Assembly (NCBI RefSeq): GCF_018424685.1
Contig: NZ_QTKX01000001.1
Coordinates: 248,001 to 312,000, forward strand
DNA from: Mesobacillus boroniphilus
Lineage (GTDB): Bacteria; Bacillota; Bacilli; Bacillales; Cytobacillaceae
Direction: 5' to 3'
DNA length: 64,000 bases
Shown: piece by piece, positions 37,215-47,694 of the stretch
How the letters are laid out: each line of letters opens with the position of its first letter
How positions within the stretch are numbered: the stretch's first letter is position 1
Notes under the pieces: model-generated
Databases searched by the model: none
Told to the model about the DNA's origin: nothing
The model's input: the letters and a program-made list of their open reading frames with translations, nothing else
Position numbers and translations under genes: made by a program

Positions 37215-38201
37215 CTATCTTTCTATTAGAGGGGTAAGGTCATAGACCCGCCCTTTTTTTGAACCGACATAGGGAAGGCTGAGTGAAATCAAGAAAGAAG
37301 AGGCTGACTTCCTATTTGAAATCGGAAACAATAAAAAATCGGAAAATTGGCTAAGTGTAATGTTATGGCCATAGAGGAAATAAAAATCACTTAGTGCGGG
37401 AATATGGGCTATTTTTGATGAAGTATGGCAGGCAGGGCAATACCAGCTGCCATGGACTTTTTGCATGGGGATGGTCATACATTGTGGACATTGAACTCCT
37501 TTCTTTACATCATTAGGATCGATAGAATAGGTTTCAAAAATATTGGGTTTAAAAGGCACATGAAATTTCACCAGCTGTTTTGCTATTCTTTTAATCTCTT
37601 TAGTAGTAATTATTTCTTTCGGATAACGTTTTTCTAGTTCGGAGATCCTGGATAAAATATGGTCAGCATGTACAACTCGAAAATTATTGTAAGGATTTGA
37701 TCCTTTTGATTTTATAATGGTTGAAGATCTTGATATAGCAACCAAGTACTCCATTTTTAATGTCGGTAGTTTATGTTCATTTAGCCACTTTGATAACAAA
37801 CTAATATGTCTTTGTACTTGGGAGAATGGATCGCGTATGCCTTCTTCTTTTTCGTTAAAGATTCGTACGCACTGGCTGAATTCATGATCAAACACGATTA
37901 TTCCGGCAATATTTTTGGAATCAATAATAAAAGAAACAGGAGGGGAAATCAGGAGGGAATCGATTTGAAAAAAGTGGCCGTTTTGCTGTAATCTGAGGTC
38001 ATTAAGGATCAGGTAGTTATGATCGGTTAGATGTGATAATTGGTAATCCAGTTCTTTTTCACCTCTAATTCCCGCCAGTCTTTTTCGGTATTCTTCTTCT
38101 ATGATTGGCAGTTTCAGGTGATTCTTATGAAGTCGACGGATTAAGGCTTCTTCGGCTTTCAGTTTAAAAGGTATGTCTCTGTTTTTATAAAACAAAATCA
38201 T
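37215..38201 (-). CDS. NERD-domain protein with C-terminal zinc ribbon
   Basis: A 328-residue protein. An N-terminal helical part is followed by a nuclease-related (NERD) domain: GIRGEKELDYQLS (about 48-60) and LQQNGHFFQIDSLLIS then FIIDSKNIAG, which fit the E...D...(E/D)xK pattern of restriction-endonuclease-like folds. After about residue 230 a zinc ribbon is formed by CPQC...WYCPACH. NERD proteins are thought to act in DNA processing but none of the close relatives has a proven role that I know. It is transcribed against its neighbours and sits between the second peptide operon and the yjbA region, so it may be a recent addition to this locus. Confidence 0.8.
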   Translation of the reverse strand: MILFYKNRDIPFKLKAEEALIRRLHKNHLKLPIIEEEYRKRLAGIRGEKELDYQLSHLTDHNYLILNDLRLQQNGHFFQIDSLLISPPVSFIIDSKNIAGIIVFDHEFSQCVRIFNEKEEGIRDPFSQVQRHISLLSKWLNEHKLPTLKMEYLVAISRSSTIIKSKGSNPYNNFRVVHADHILSRISELEKRYPKEIITTKEIKRIAKQLVKFHVPFKPNIFETYSIDPNDVKKGVQCPQCMTIPMQKVHGSWYCPACHTSSKIAHIPALSDFYFLYGHNITLSQFSDFLLFPISNRKSASSFLISLSLPYVGSKKGRVYDLTPLIER

Positions 38202-38287
38202 CTCTCCCTTACATGGTTTATAGGAATGAATTCTCTAATTTGCTGAGATTTCCTATGTTTAATTGTGGAGATTATATGACAAAAACC

Positions 38288-38410
38288 GGATATTCCTTAA
38301 AGGCTTGATATATTCCTGAATTCGGCCTTAATATTCCTTAAAATCTCAATATATTCCTTAAAGGAAATCAGTTTTTCCTTAAAAATTGAATATATTCCTA
38401 AATTCCCTAA
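38288..38410. repeat. AT-rich array of ATATTCCT(T)AAA units, ~41-bp period
   Basis: TATTCC-type motifs occur at about 38290, 38310, 38332, 38351, 38374 and 38391. They alternate so that the higher-order unit is 40-42 bases (about 20 bases per half). The array occupies the gap between the divergent NERD gene and the small membrane protein gene; the rest of that 306-base gap holds no recognisable gene. Confidence 0.6.
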
Positions 38411-38507
38411 AAGATAAGCTATCGGTACTTTCTCACCAGCTTCCTTCATATATATGATAAAAATGGACAGGCCGGGGTGAGAGAAGTGTGTGATGTGAAT
38501 TTCTGTT

Positions 38508-38741
38508 ATGAAAAGGGTCAATCTGATGATTTTTAGATTGTTTGTTTTGACGATTGGTTTTGGACTGGCTGTATCCGGGGGTATAAGTACGATCGCTTAC
38601 TTGAATATGATTACTGCAGGGCACGGTGTTGATGAGTATCTCTCCTTCATATCGAGGAGGGTGGAATGTTATCTCCTACCGGCGGGGATAGGGACCATCT
38701 GGTTAAGCATTTATTGGCCACATAATGATGATATAAATTGA
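38508..38741 (+). CDS. Small conserved-type membrane protein upstream of yjbA
   Basis: A 77-residue protein with two membrane helices (about 8-30 and 52-70) and a short loop ITAGHGVDEYLSFISRRVECYL between them. It resembles small unnamed Bacillaceae membrane proteins found next to yjbA, by memory only. The ribosome site is weak, but the codon pattern and the ordered hydrophobicity argue for a real gene. Function unknown. Confidence 0.6.
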   Translation: MKRVNLMIFRLFVLTIGFGLAVSGGISTIAYLNMITAGHGVDEYLSFISRRVECYLLPAGIGTIWLSIYWPHNDDIN

Positions 38742-38822
38742 TCTTCCTTTTAAGGAATAATTTTACTTAGTGCTGCCCATACTGATGGACAAACAGTTTC
38801 TTGAAGTGAGGGGTTATAAATC

Positions 38823-39569
38823 ATGTTGTATCTTCATGATGTCTGGGTAAACTGGTTCGAAGGGGAAGAGAACGGCTATAATGTCTGCCATTTCCACGAA
38901 TGGCGAAAGGACGATGGTGTTGAGTTACTTGACCAGGTGCCGCTCCTGAAAATTGACCATCTGTTATTTAATTACATTGAGAATGATTTATCAGAGTTGC
39001 CTCAACAGCTTCTGGATGACATTTACCGTAAGGCATACTTGAGGAAAAACCATGAACGCACACAGCTTGATTACTGTTTCGTTGTATCGGATGGGACAGG
39101 GATTTTGGCAGTTGATACAATTGGATACAATATCCCGATTCGCAAAAGCCGTCTTATCCCGCGTCAGGAGCAGCTTGTGTATGAAATGATCGAAAACCAG
39201 GATACCATCCATTATGGATTCAATGATCAAAGTGCTTTAAAAGATTTCCATATCTTGTCCCCTTCTCCGGATTTAATGAGAGGGTTGACACGTAAGGAAA
39301 GACAGTTGAAGCAATTATTGTTCATGGCCATGGACCAGCTGAGTTCTTCTAAAAATGTGGCTGAAGTCCGCTACTGGTTCACTGAATGGAAACCTGAGTT
39401 ATATGAAGAAATTCAACGCCTCACATTTGAAGAAGTGTGGGAGCAATTATATGAAGAAACAAAGTATGGCTGGTCACATAAACACGAGAAATTCTGCGAA
39501 AACATTATCAAAGGACAATCCTTTTTCGAAAAACTTTGGGAAATGGAGCACGGCCCTAAAGTAAATTGA
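38823..39569 (+). CDS. yjbA: YjbA, UPF0736 family protein
   Basis: A 248-residue soluble protein, rich in Trp and acidic residues, that fits the UPF0736/YjbA family ([26 protein letters not shown] at the start is characteristic). The family is restricted to Bacillales and its function is unknown. It sits between the peptide transporter genes and trpS as in B. subtilis. Confidence 0.88.
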   Translation: MLYLHDVWVNWFEGEENGYNVCHFHEWRKDDGVELLDQVPLLKIDHLLFNYIENDLSELPQQLLDDIYRKAYLRKNHERTQLDYCFVVSDGTGILAVDTIGYNIPIRKSRLIPRQEQLVYEMIENQDTIHYGFNDQSALKDFHILSPSPDLMRGLTRKERQLKQLLFMAMDQLSSSKNVAEVRYWFTEWKPELYEEIQRLTFEEVWEQLYEETKYGWSHKHEKFCENIIKGQSFFEKLWEMEHGPKVN

Positions 39570-39577
39570 TAATTATT

Positions 39578-39616
39578 ACGAAAAAACGGGGCTGACACAT
39601 TGTCAGCTCCGTCTTA
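39578..39616. terminator. Bidirectional terminator between yjbA and trpS
   Basis: ACGGGGCTGAC-ACATT-GTCAGCTCCGT with flanking A and T runs; the genes converge. Confidence 0.8.
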
Positions 39617-39619
39617 TTA

Positions 39620-40621
<1,002 letters not shown>

Positions 40622-40704
40622 CTATAAGTATATATATTGTGCTCATTTTGCTTGAAGATGTTTGCATGAAAATAAACTAACACCGCAGTAAGAAGACAAA
40701 AGAA

Positions 40705-40960
40705 CACAAAAAAGACCATTCGTCCCTAATTTGTAGGGACGAATGGTCCGTGTTGCCACCCTAATTACTCACGAATGAGTCACTCTGCCCATGCCAGTGA
40801 AGCATGGATTCCTTTAACGCAGGATTACGTCTGGATTTACTTAAGTTCAAACCAGAAGCTCAAAAGTCCATTCCAAATGCCAGGCTGTTTGTTTCCACCA
40901 ACCACAAACTCTCTGAAAGCCTTGAACAATTGTACTACTCTTCATCATTGCTTTTAAAGT
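40705..40960 (-). ncRNA. T-box riboswitch of trpS
   Basis: On the minus strand, the antiterminator core AGGGTGGCAACACGG (at 40748-40762) matches the T-box AGGGTGGNACCGCG. It overlaps a terminator whose arms are GACCATTCGTCCC and GGGACGAATGGTC followed by a T-run (40708-40748). The upstream stem I carries GGAATGGAC, with a likely UGG (Trp) specifier codon at 40868-40870. Uncharged tRNA-Trp should pair with both sites and permit trpS transcription. The exact 5' boundary is not determined. Confidence 0.9.
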
Positions 40961-41020
40961 TTTATTAAAAATGATTATAAATCAAATCCTCAAAGATAAG
41001 CAAGAATAACAGGAGGGTTT

Positions 41021-41386
41021 TTACAAATAATAAACGTACAGTGCAGCAAGCATCAGGATAAAGTCTAACAGTCCAACCATAAGAAGAGGGTTCGCATTGA
41101 GGGTGACCAGTTCGGATAAAGGCGTCATCTCATCAAAGGACTTTTTCTTCTCTCCTTCTTCTTTGCCAGCAAAAACGATCCTGAATGAATAAGAAATTGC
41201 ATCAAAGAAACCTGAATTGACCGTATAGACGATAAGTGATGAAAAAAGCAGGATGCTTGCAATGTAAAAAGAAATATTTATATAACTGAGCAAAGTTATG
41301 CTCTGCTGATAGACAAGAGAGAGGATAAAAACCAGTACTTGTGAACCTAAAAATCCATAAGAAATTTTCCCAAATCTATTACGCAT
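41021..41386 (-). CDS. DUF3899 membrane protein
   Basis: A 121-residue protein with about three membrane helices (residues 12-30, 34-53, 98-120) and a charged central loop FAGKEEGEKKKSFDEMTP. It fits the DUF3899 family, common in Bacillaceae near the opp operon; no function is known. It is divergent from oppA and separated from the trpS leader by about 60 bases. Confidence 0.7.
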   Translation of the reverse strand: MRNRFGKISYGFLGSQVLVFILSLVYQQSITLLSYINISFYIASILLFSSLIVYTVNSGFFDAISYSFRIVFAGKEEGEKKKSFDEMTPLSELVTLNANPLLMVGLLDFILMLAALYVYYL

Positions 41387-41579
41387 TTTTCTAAATCTCC
41401 CTTATATTGTTATTTCATGAAAGTAATTTATTGAATAAACCTTCGAAAAAAAACAAATATTACAACAGATTACTCCTTGATTTTGCTTGAGAAAGGCTTA
41501 TAAGTCACCATTATACCACAAATCAAGAAGGGAATTTATTACTATTGTTTCAAAGTTGTAAATTTTTCTCGCAAAAATA

Positions 41580-41608
41580 TTGAACATTTAAATTAATCTA
41601 TGTATAAT
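41580..41608 (+). promoter_or_regulatory. Sigma-A promoter of the opp operon
   Basis: TTGAAC at 41580-41585 and a consensus TATAAT at 41603-41608 are exactly 17 bases apart, predicting a start near 41615. Confidence 0.8.
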
Positions 41609-41621
41609 AGGGAATGTAAAA

Positions 41622-41636
41622 AGTTTTCAGAAAACA
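41622..41636 (+). promoter_or_regulatory. CodY-like box in the oppA leader
   Basis: AGTTTTCAGAAAACA matches 12 of 15 positions of AATTTTCWGAAAATT and is itself a clean inverted repeat. It lies from about +7 to +21 relative to the predicted start, a repressing position. Confidence 0.65.
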
Positions 41637-41658
41637 TTAATAAAGAGGGGGCATAACT

Positions 41659-43362
41659 TTGAAAAAGTCAAAATTTTCATTGCTATTGATTTTGACTCTA
41701 GTATTCTCGTTAATCCTGTCTGCTTGTAGCGGCGGAGATAACAATGCTGGAGAAGAAAAGCCAGAAGATGGCGAAGGTACAACTGGCGAAACTGCTAACG
41801 TACCACAAGAATTAAGAATGTTGGATTCTTCTGAAATCCCAACAATGGACACAGTCCTAGCTGAAGGTTCTACAAGTTTCACTTACATAAACAACGTAGG
41901 TGAGGGTCTATACCGCCTTGACCAGAACCACAAGCCAGTTCCTGCACTTGCAGATGGCGAACCTGAAATCTCTGATGATAACCTTGTTTACACTTTCAAG
42001 CTTATCGATTCAAAATGGTCTAATGGCGAGGCTGTAACAGCTCACGATTTCGTGTATGCTTGGCAGCGTGCAATTGACCCTGCAACTGGTTCTCCTTACG
42101 GCCCTTACATGATGGGCGGAAAAATCAAGGGTGCTGCAGAAATCACAGAACTTGGTGCTGCTAAGAAAGAATACGACCTAAACACACTTGGCGTTAAAGC
42201 AATTGACGACAAGACTTTGGAAGTAACTCTTGAAAAGCCAATCGCTTACTGGCAAGACCTTTTCGCTTTCCCAACATTCTATCCTCAAAACCAGAAGTTT
42301 GTTGAAGAAAAGGGCGAAGCTTTCGCAAGCAATGCTGAAAACTTACTTTACAACGGTCCATTCGTAATGGAAAAATGGGAAGGTACTGACGCTACTGAGT
42401 GGGTACTTGCTAAAAACCCTGATTACCACAATGCTGACCAGGTTACACTTGAAAAGATCACTGTAAACGTCGTTAAAGATTCTAACTCTGCTGTAAACGC
42501 ATTTGAAGCAGGCGAGACAGACATGACTGGATTGCTTTCTTCTGATATCGTTCCTTCATACGAAGGTGACGAGCGTATGCTTAGCTGGATGGAAGCTGTA
42601 GTATTCTGGATCAAAATGAACCAAAAGAACGAAGCACTTGCTAACGTGAACATCCGTAAAGCAATCGCAATGGGCTTCAACAAAGAAGACCTTACTAACA
42701 GCATCCTGAACAACGGTTCAGTAGCTGCTAACTACTTCGTACCAAAAGATTTCGTAACTCTTGATGGAGAAGATTTCCGTGAAAAGAATGGCGATATTAT
42801 CTCTTTCAATGCTGAAGAAGCTAAGAAATATTGGGAGCAAGGTCTAAAGGAACTAGGTGTAGATAAGTTAGAACTTCGCTACCTTGGTGGAGACACTGAA
42901 GCAGCTAAGAAAACTGATGCTTACATCAAGAACCAATTAGAAACAAACCTTCCTGGCTTGACTATCAACCTTGAAAGTGTTCCTTTCGCAGTACGTCTAG
43001 AGCGTGACAACGCTATGGATTACGATCTTCAATTCGCAGGATGGGGTCCTGACTATGGTAACGCATTGTCGTTCACTGACCTTTGGATCACTGACGGCGG
43101 AAGTAACAGAATGGGTTACTCAAATAAGCAATACGATCAGTTGATTAAAGATGCTCAAGGCAAACTTGCTACTGATGAAAAAGCTCAGTGGGAAGCACAG
43201 CAAGAAGCTGAAAGAATCATGCTTGAAGAAGATGCTGGTCTAGCACCTGTATACCAACGTGCTGCTAACATCCTTCTTAACCCGAATGTTAAAGGACTTG
43301 CGATCTACAACTACGGTCCTGACTACTCATTCCAGTGGGTAACAATCGAAGGCGAAGAATAA
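41659..43362 (+). CDS. oppA: Oligopeptide-binding lipoprotein OppA
   Basis: A 567-residue family 5 solute-binding protein. The start is TTG 41659 behind AGAGGGGG. The signal peptide ends in LILSAC (lipidated Cys about residue 23), and the mature part has the OppA features ALADGEPEISDDNLVYTFKL and WSNGEAVTAHDFVYAWQRAIDPATGSPYG. In B. subtilis Opp imports peptides including the signalling peptides of the Phr/Rap and competence circuits. Codon use is strongly biased to GCT, AAC, GTA and CGT, a mark of high expression. It is first in an A-B-C-D-F operon. Confidence 0.94.
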   Translation: MKKSKFSLLLILTLVFSLILSACSGGDNNAGEEKPEDGEGTTGETANVPQELRMLDSSEIPTMDTVLAEGSTSFTYINNVGEGLYRLDQNHKPVPALADGEPEISDDNLVYTFKLIDSKWSNGEAVTAHDFVYAWQRAIDPATGSPYGPYMMGGKIKGAAEITELGAAKKEYDLNTLGVKAIDDKTLEVTLEKPIAYWQDLFAFPTFYPQNQKFVEEKGEAFASNAENLLYNGPFVMEKWEGTDATEWVLAKNPDYHNADQVTLEKITVNVVKDSNSAVNAFEAGETDMTGLLSSDIVPSYEGDERMLSWMEAVVFWIKMNQKNEALANVNIRKAIAMGFNKEDLTNSILNNGSVAANYFVPKDFVTLDGEDFREKNGDIISFNAEEAKKYWEQGLKELGVDKLELRYLGGDTEAAKKTDAYIKNQLETNLPGLTINLESVPFAVRLERDNAMDYDLQFAGWGPDYGNALSFTDLWITDGGSNRMGYSNKQYDQLIKDAQGKLATDEKAQWEAQQEAERIMLEEDAGLAPVYQRAANILLNPNVKGLAIYNYGPDYSFQWVTIEGEE

Positions 43363-43409
43363 TAACTAAAGCAGTTTCTTATTTCAGAGTGTAATAATTC
43401 TGAGGGTAG

Positions 43410-43442
43410 AAAGAGAGTATATGTACATATACTCTCTTTTTC
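43410..43442 (+). terminator. Perfect 30-bp palindrome between oppA and oppB
   Basis: AAAGAGAGTATATGT is followed directly by its exact complement and then Ts. It lies in the 139-base gap of the operon. As RNA it would form a long stem that can stabilise the oppA message or end part of transcription, giving excess binding protein over permease. Confidence 0.75.
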
Positions 43443-43501
43443 CCTGTAAAGCATTTGTCGAACAATAGGGAAAATTGAAATAATACAGGAGGTGCACCCA
43501 T

Positions 43502-44431
43502 ATGGCAAAATACCTGTTAAAAAGGGTACTTTACATGTTTTTGACTCTTTTCATCATTGCGTCCCTTACATTTTTCTTAATGAAAATTATTCCTGGTACG
43601 CCTTTTGCAAGTGCGAATAAATTGGGGCCTGCACAAATGGAAATCATGAAGGCGAAATATGGACTCGACCAGCCGGTACCTGTACAATATGCTAAGTACA
43701 TTGGCAACTTGTTACAAGGGGATCTCGGTATTTCCTTCCAGTTCAATAACACACCGGTTACAGACCTGATGTTCAAACGGTTAGGGCCATCTATGCAACT
43801 AGGTGCCCAGGCGATGTTACTCGGAACGATAGTAGGAATTGTGCTTGGGATATTAGCTGCTTTAAGGCAGAACTCATGGGTCGATTATAGTTCTACTTTT
43901 GTCGCAGTATTAGGTAAGTCAATTCCTAACTTCGTATTTGCAGGATTGCTCCAATATTTTGTCGGAGTTAAATTGGGCTGGTTCCCAGTTCTTTTCTGGC
44001 GTGGATTTGAGTATACAGTTCTGCCTACTATTGCTCTCGCAATGCTTCCGATTGCCATTGCTGCCCGTTTTATGAGAACGGAAATGATTGAAGTATTAGG
44101 GTCAGACTATATCATGCTGGCTAAGGCAAAAGGTGCAAGTTTCTTCGAGATTGCATTTAAGCATGCTTTAAGAAATGCATTAATCCCATTGGTAACGGTT
44201 TTAGGACCATTGGCCATTTCATTGATGACAGGTTCATTAGTTATTGAGAAGATTTTTGCGATCCCTGGTCTTGGTGAACAGTTCGTAAAATCTATTACAG
44301 TAAATGATTACCCTGTAATTATGGGAACAACCATTTTATTTGCTGCATTATTTGTAGTTATCATCCTAGTTGTGGATATTCTTTATGGAATTATCGATCC
44401 ACGTATCAGGCTGTCTGGAGGTAATAAGTAA
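43502..44431 (+). CDS. oppB: Oligopeptide ABC transporter permease OppB
   Basis: A 309-residue membrane protein of six helices: first helix LLKRVLYMFLTLFIIASLTFFLM, EAA loop LAKAKGASFFEIAFKHALRNALIPLV (about 203-228). CAGGAGG precedes the ATG. The stop overlaps the oppC start by one base. Confidence 0.94.
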   Translation: MAKYLLKRVLYMFLTLFIIASLTFFLMKIIPGTPFASANKLGPAQMEIMKAKYGLDQPVPVQYAKYIGNLLQGDLGISFQFNNTPVTDLMFKRLGPSMQLGAQAMLLGTIVGIVLGILAALRQNSWVDYSSTFVAVLGKSIPNFVFAGLLQYFVGVKLGWFPVLFWRGFEYTVLPTIALAMLPIAIAARFMRTEMIEVLGSDYIMLAKAKGASFFEIAFKHALRNALIPLVTVLGPLAISLMTGSLVIEKIFAIPGLGEQFVKSITVNDYPVIMGTTILFAALFVVIILVVDILYGIIDPRIRLSGGNK

Positions 44432-45459
44432 TGGCTGATTTTGAATCAAACATTCCAAAAGATCGTTTTAGGCCTGCAGAAATAGATTCGGCTAAAAGCG
44501 AGGAAATTAACAGGCCAAGCTTAACCTTCTGGCAGGATGCTTGGATGCGTGTACGTAAAAACAAAGGTGCCCTTGTAAGCTTAATTATTATGGCAATAGT
44601 GATCTTAATGGCTTTCCTTGGTCCATTGATCAGTGGAAAAGAATTTGATACTCAAAAAGTAGCACATAATAATTTACCTCCTAAAATACAGGGGCTTGAA
44701 AACATCAGCTGGCTTCCGTTTGATGGTATGAAGACCAACAAGGCCGGTAAAGAAATCGATATGTATGAAGTCAAAAAAGTTGATGAATACTATTGGTTTG
44801 GTACGGATGCGCTTGGACGTGACTTATTTACACGTGTATGGAAAGGTACTCAAATTTCACTTTATATTGCTTTTCTAGCGGCAGTGATTGATATGATCAT
44901 TGGTGTTGCGTACGGTGCCATTTCAGGATACTATGGCGGACGATTGGATAATGTCATGCAAAGGATCACTGAAATCCTTGTAGGTATACCTCTAATGATC
45001 GTTGTTATCTTAATGATCCTTGTCTTGCAGCCAGGTATTATTTCCATTACCGTAGCCCTGACAATAACAGGTTGGGTAGGTATGGCCCGTGTTGTACGTG
45101 CCCAGACTCTTAAGCTTAAGGAACAGGAGTTTGTACTTGCATCTAAAACTCTCGGTAACAGTAACGGCAAAATCATATCTAAACACTTATTGCCAAACCT
45201 TGCTGGTGTCATTATTATCAATACAATGTTCACAATCCCAAATGCAGTATTCTTTGAAGCATTCTTGAGCTTTATCGGTCTTGGTCTTCAGGATCCATAT
45301 GCATCGTTGGGTACATTGATTGATGAAGGTTTTAAAGTGCTAAGATTACACCCACATGAGATGATAATTCCAGCTGTTATCATCAGTATCATCATGATAA
45401 CGTTCAATATGCTGGCAGACGGATTGCGCGATGCGCTTGATCCGAAAATGCGCGATTAA
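44431..45459 (+). CDS. oppC: Oligopeptide ABC transporter permease OppC
   Basis: A 342-residue membrane protein with a long polar N-terminal tail (about 45 residues) and a periplasmic-facing insert before the GTDALGRDLFTRVWKGTQISLYIAF motif (about 124-148), as is normal for OppC. EAA loop: VLASKTLGNSNGKIISKHLLPNLAGVIII. Coupled to oppB by TAATG. Confidence 0.94.
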   Translation: MADFESNIPKDRFRPAEIDSAKSEEINRPSLTFWQDAWMRVRKNKGALVSLIIMAIVILMAFLGPLISGKEFDTQKVAHNNLPPKIQGLENISWLPFDGMKTNKAGKEIDMYEVKKVDEYYWFGTDALGRDLFTRVWKGTQISLYIAFLAAVIDMIIGVAYGAISGYYGGRLDNVMQRITEILVGIPLMIVVILMILVLQPGIISITVALTITGWVGMARVVRAQTLKLKEQEFVLASKTLGNSNGKIISKHLLPNLAGVIIINTMFTIPNAVFFEAFLSFIGLGLQDPYASLGTLIDEGFKVLRLHPHEMIIPAVIISIIMITFNMLADGLRDALDPKMRD

Positions 45460-45477
45460 AGGGCAGGTGAATGTATT

Positions 45478-46512
45478 ATGGAAAATATTTTAGAAGTTAA
45501 GGATTTAAATATCTCCTTCCACACATTCGCGGGCGAAGTTAAAGCAATCCGCGGTGTCAACTTTGATTTGAAAAAGGGAGAAACCCTTGCAATAGTTGGA
45601 GAGTCGGGATCAGGAAAATCAGTAACGACTAAAGCAATCATGAGATTGCTGCCTCCAGGAAATTCCGAAATCAAACAGGGTGAAATATTGTTTGAAGGTA
45701 AAGACTTAGCAAAATTGACCGACAAGCAAATGCAGAAAATCCGCGGGCAGGATATTTCGATGATTTTCCAGGATCCAATGACCTCTTTAAATCCAACAAT
45801 GGCTGTTGGAAAGCAGATCATGGAACCTTTGATCAAGCACCAAAATATGAGTAAATCAGCGGCAAAAGAGCGTGCGGTTCAGCTGTTGAAGCTGGTAGGT
45901 ATCCCGAAACCTGAATTACGTATCAAGCAATACCCGCACCAATTTTCAGGCGGTATGAGACAGAGGGTTGTTATCGCGATTGCTTTGGCATGTAATCCAA
46001 AGGTTCTTATTGCTGATGAACCGACAACAGCATTGGATGTAACAATCCAGGCGCAGATTTTGGAATTGATGAAAGATTTGCAGAAAAAAATTGACACTTC
46101 AATCATTTTCATTACTCATGACCTTGGTGTGGTTGCTAACGTAGCTGACCGTGTTGCTGTAATGTATGGTGGTAAAATTGTTGAAATCGGTACGGTGGAT
46201 GAAGTCTTCTACAATCCGCAACATCCGTATACTTGGGGATTGATCAGCTCAATGCCAAGCCTTGATGCTAAAGAAGAAGAACTTTACGCAATTCCTGGTA
46301 CACCGCCAAACTTATTGCATCCGCCAAAAGGTGATGCTTTTGCGCCTCGTAATGAATTTGCAATGGAAATCGACCTAGAAGAACAGCCTCCAATGTTTAA
46401 AGTGTCTGATACACATTATGCTGCTACATGGCTGTTGCATCCAGATGCTCCTAAGGTAGAACCACCGGAAGCTGTGAAGAGCAGAATGCGCAAATTCTTG
46501 GACACGAAATAA
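45478..46512 (+). CDS. oppD: Oligopeptide ABC transporter ATP-binding protein OppD
   Basis: A 344-residue ATPase: Walker A GESGSGKS (about 41-48), signature FSGGMRQR, Walker [12 protein letters not shown]. The C-terminal extension reads GDAFAPRNEFAM where the other OppD-type proteins of the window have the cysteine motif CRFAPRC. The cysteines are missing, which I believe is also so in B. subtilis OppD, so it is a family trait rather than damage. Confidence 0.94.
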   Translation: MENILEVKDLNISFHTFAGEVKAIRGVNFDLKKGETLAIVGESGSGKSVTTKAIMRLLPPGNSEIKQGEILFEGKDLAKLTDKQMQKIRGQDISMIFQDPMTSLNPTMAVGKQIMEPLIKHQNMSKSAAKERAVQLLKLVGIPKPELRIKQYPHQFSGGMRQRVVIAIALACNPKVLIADEPTTALDVTIQAQILELMKDLQKKIDTSIIFITHDLGVVANVADRVAVMYGGKIVEIGTVDEVFYNPQHPYTWGLISSMPSLDAKEEELYAIPGTPPNLLHPPKGDAFAPRNEFAMEIDLEEQPPMFKVSDTHYAATWLLHPDAPKVEPPEAVKSRMRKFLDTK

Positions 46513-46533
46513 CTGTAGGAGGAGGACTGGCTG

Positions 46534-47475
46534 ATGGAAAATAGAGAAAAGCTTCTTGAAATAAAGAATCTGAAGCAATACTTCAATATGGGTCAACCGA
46601 ATGAAGTAAAAGCGATTGACGGAATTACTTTTGATATCTTTAAAGGAGAAACTCTTGGATTGGTTGGAGAATCAGGATGTGGAAAGTCCACGACTGGCCG
46701 AACAATCATCAGGCTTTATGAAGCGACAGATGGAGATGTCCTTTACAAGGGAGAAAACGTACACGGCAAGAAGAACAAAAAAGATCTGAAGAAATTCAAC
46801 AGAAGTATGCAAATGATTTTCCAGGATCCTTATGCTTCCTTGAACCCAAGGATGAAAGTATCCGATGTTATTGCTGAAGGCATCGATATTCACGGCCTGG
46901 CAAAAAGCAAGCAAGAAAGAATGGAAATGGTATATGAACTGCTAGAAACAGTTGGCTTAAATAGAGAACACGCCAACCGTTATCCTCATGAGTTTTCAGG
47001 TGGACAAAGGCAGCGTATCGGGATTGCACGTGCCCTTGCCGTGCAGCCGGAATTTATTATCGCAGACGAACCAATTTCCGCTCTAGACGTTTCCATCCAG
47101 GCGCAGGTTGTCAACCTGATGAAGAAACTGCAGCGTGAAAAAGGTTTAACATACTTGTTTATCGCGCATGACCTTTCAATGGTAAAATATATCAGTGACC
47201 GAATTGGGGTAATGTACTTCGGAAAGCTGGTTGAGTTAACTACTGCAGAAGAACTATACAAAAATCCGCTTCATCCATACACTCAATCCTTGCTTTCAGC
47301 GATTCCGCTTCCAGATCCTGAATCTGAGCGCACACGCCGACGTAAAACTTACGATCCAAATGTGCATCAGTATGCAGACGGTGAAGAAGTGAAAATGCGT
47401 GAAGTAGCTCCGGGGCACTATGTCTATTGCTCTGAAAAGGAAATGAAGCAATATCAGCAGCAATATGTAAAATAA
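46534..47475 (+). CDS. oppF: Oligopeptide ABC transporter ATP-binding protein OppF
   Basis: A 313-residue ATPase: Walker A GESGCGKS (about 47-54), signature FSGGQRQR, Walker B FIIADEPISALD, switch region FIAHDLSMVKYISD. The tail (RRRKTYDPNVHQYADGEE...) lacks the cysteine motif found in the AppF-type paralogues. GGAGGAGG precedes the ATG. It closes the opp operon. Confidence 0.94.
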   Translation: MENREKLLEIKNLKQYFNMGQPNEVKAIDGITFDIFKGETLGLVGESGCGKSTTGRTIIRLYEATDGDVLYKGENVHGKKNKKDLKKFNRSMQMIFQDPYASLNPRMKVSDVIAEGIDIHGLAKSKQERMEMVYELLETVGLNREHANRYPHEFSGGQRQRIGIARALAVQPEFIIADEPISALDVSIQAQVVNLMKKLQREKGLTYLFIAHDLSMVKYISDRIGVMYFGKLVELTTAEELYKNPLHPYTQSLLSAIPLPDPESERTRRRKTYDPNVHQYADGEEVKMREVAPGHYVYCSEKEMKQYQQQYVK

Positions 47476-47478
47476 CTT

Positions 47479-47511
47479 TAACGATCTCTTATTTTGAGAT
47501 CGTTTTTTCTT
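47479..47511 (+). terminator. Terminator after oppF
   Basis: AACGATCTC-TTATTTT-GAGATCGTTTTTTC, hairpin with T-run. Confidence 0.88.
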
Positions 47512-47694
47512 TTTTCTTGAATAGTTAATTTGGGAAATAAAGGTTATTTAAGTTGGAGGGAATAAATTCCAAATAAAAAAATTAATCTATAATATCTAAA
47601 TCTGTCGAAAGTGGGTAAAATAGATTTATAGATAATAATATTAAATGATAGCTACTACTTTGAGTGAGCATATTTTTTGAAAGGAGAGGTGTTT

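Noticed and set aside
40775..40957. 60-codon frame on the plus strand
   Set aside because: It is antisense to the T-box leader of trpS.
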